From assembly GCA_002842135.1 (NCBI GenBank), contig PHCD01000018.1, forward strand, positions 1-23,109: 23,109 nt of DNA, in the 5' to 3' direction. The notes beneath the pieces were generated by a model. The model searched no databases and was not told the DNA's origin. It worked only from the letters and a program-made list of their open reading frames with translations. This DNA comes from Betaproteobacteria bacterium HGW-Betaproteobacteria-8. Lineage in GTDB: Bacteria; Pseudomonadota; Gammaproteobacteria; Burkholderiales; Methylophilaceae. Shown here one piece after another: positions 23,028 through 23,109 of the stretch; position 1 is the first letter of the stretch, and every line of letters begins with the position of its first letter. The translations under genes were made by a program, and so were the position numbers.

Positions 23028-23109
23028 CGTTCTTCCATTTGAGGCGCTGCTGCATGGCCGGGCTGGCAGCAATATTGCCTGCGTCGTCGATCACCATGAA
23101 GTTTTCAAC
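23002..23109 (-). CDS. apbE: 3' end of probable FAD:protein FMN transferase (ApbE), partial
   Basis: The last 35 codons of a gene entering from beyond the right edge, ending in TAA at 23002. The peptide contains NFMVIDDAGNIAASPAMQQR and then LKWKN, which fits the C-terminal strand pair of ApbE (MVIDxxG, then a short basic W-containing tail). ApbE transfers FMN from FAD to Thr/Ser of exported redox proteins. The call rests on a short fragment plus the neighbouring NusG-II and Gx genes, a familiar cluster. The stop overlaps the NusG-II start by 26 bp. Confidence 0.6.
   Translation of the reverse strand, partial: VENFMVIDDAGNIAASPAMQQRLKWKNDVEVRTLP

Noticed and set aside
1..23109. tRNA, rRNA, CRISPR array, transposase or phage genes
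   Set aside because: I looked for tRNA-like cloverleaf ends, spaced repeats and transposase motifs and saw none that would hold up.

Overview
The window reads as a chromosomal segment of a betaproteobacterium, most likely a methylotroph of or near the Methylophilaceae. This is inferred from gene content rather than from any marker gene: a formaldehyde-activating-enzyme (Fae) family protein, a betaproteobacterial-style minor-pilin/PilY1 operon, a CobD/CbiB-like protein with no cobalamin genes nearby, and an rRNA pseudouridine synthase with a long basic N-terminal extension. There are no rRNA or tRNA genes, insertion sequences, prophage genes or CRISPR arrays. Gene density is high and strands alternate in short operons, most of them closed by symmetrical A-stem-T hairpins that work in both directions.

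Layout. (1) 1-5440, plus strand: an RsuA/RluF-type pseudouridine synthase, then uppP, an ExoD-family membrane protein (ATGA overlap with uppP) and a large AsmA-family protein, closed by a terminator. UppP recycles the lipid carrier of wall and polysaccharide synthesis and AsmA proteins act in envelope lipid homeostasis, so this looks like an envelope operon. (2) 5461-7404: a 46-residue His-rich lipoprotein (minus), then two DNA repair genes, mutY (plus) and alkB (minus), whose 3' ends overlap tail to tail. (3) 7427-9378: a Fae-like protein lacking the usual catalytic histidine, a GNAT acetyltransferase, a small lipoprotein (all minus) and a DoxX-family membrane protein (plus). (4) 9390-11789, minus: a tight operon of a membrane-anchored GyrI-like protein, a CobD/CbiB-like membrane protein and ispH. 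Divergent from it is purU (plus).

(5) 12835-14391, minus: lptM (a 42-residue lipoprotein) and lysA, with a three-unit 9-bp tandem repeat downstream of lysA. (6) 14392-14727: a gene-free stretch with two tandem hairpins enclosed by an outer inverted repeat. (7) 14728-22106, plus: a complete type IV pilus priming and tip operon, pilE-fimT-pilV-pilW-pilX-pilY1, with overlapping or closely spaced genes and a strong terminator. (8) 22115-23109, minus: the 3' end of a probable apbE (FAD:protein FMN transferase), a NusG-domain-II membrane protein and a Gx-type transporter, overlapping or 1 nt apart.

The most interesting points are the Fae homologue with a substituted catalytic residue, a tandem 15-bp repeat that builds the PilX leader peptide and duplicates its start codon, an EF-hand-like loop in PilX alongside a PilY1 without an obvious calcium loop, the apbE/NusG-II/Gx module, the GyrI-like/CobD-like/ispH operon, and the small lipoprotein genes that ordinary ORF cut-offs would miss. 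No function was confirmed by database search; all calls rest on reading the sequence.
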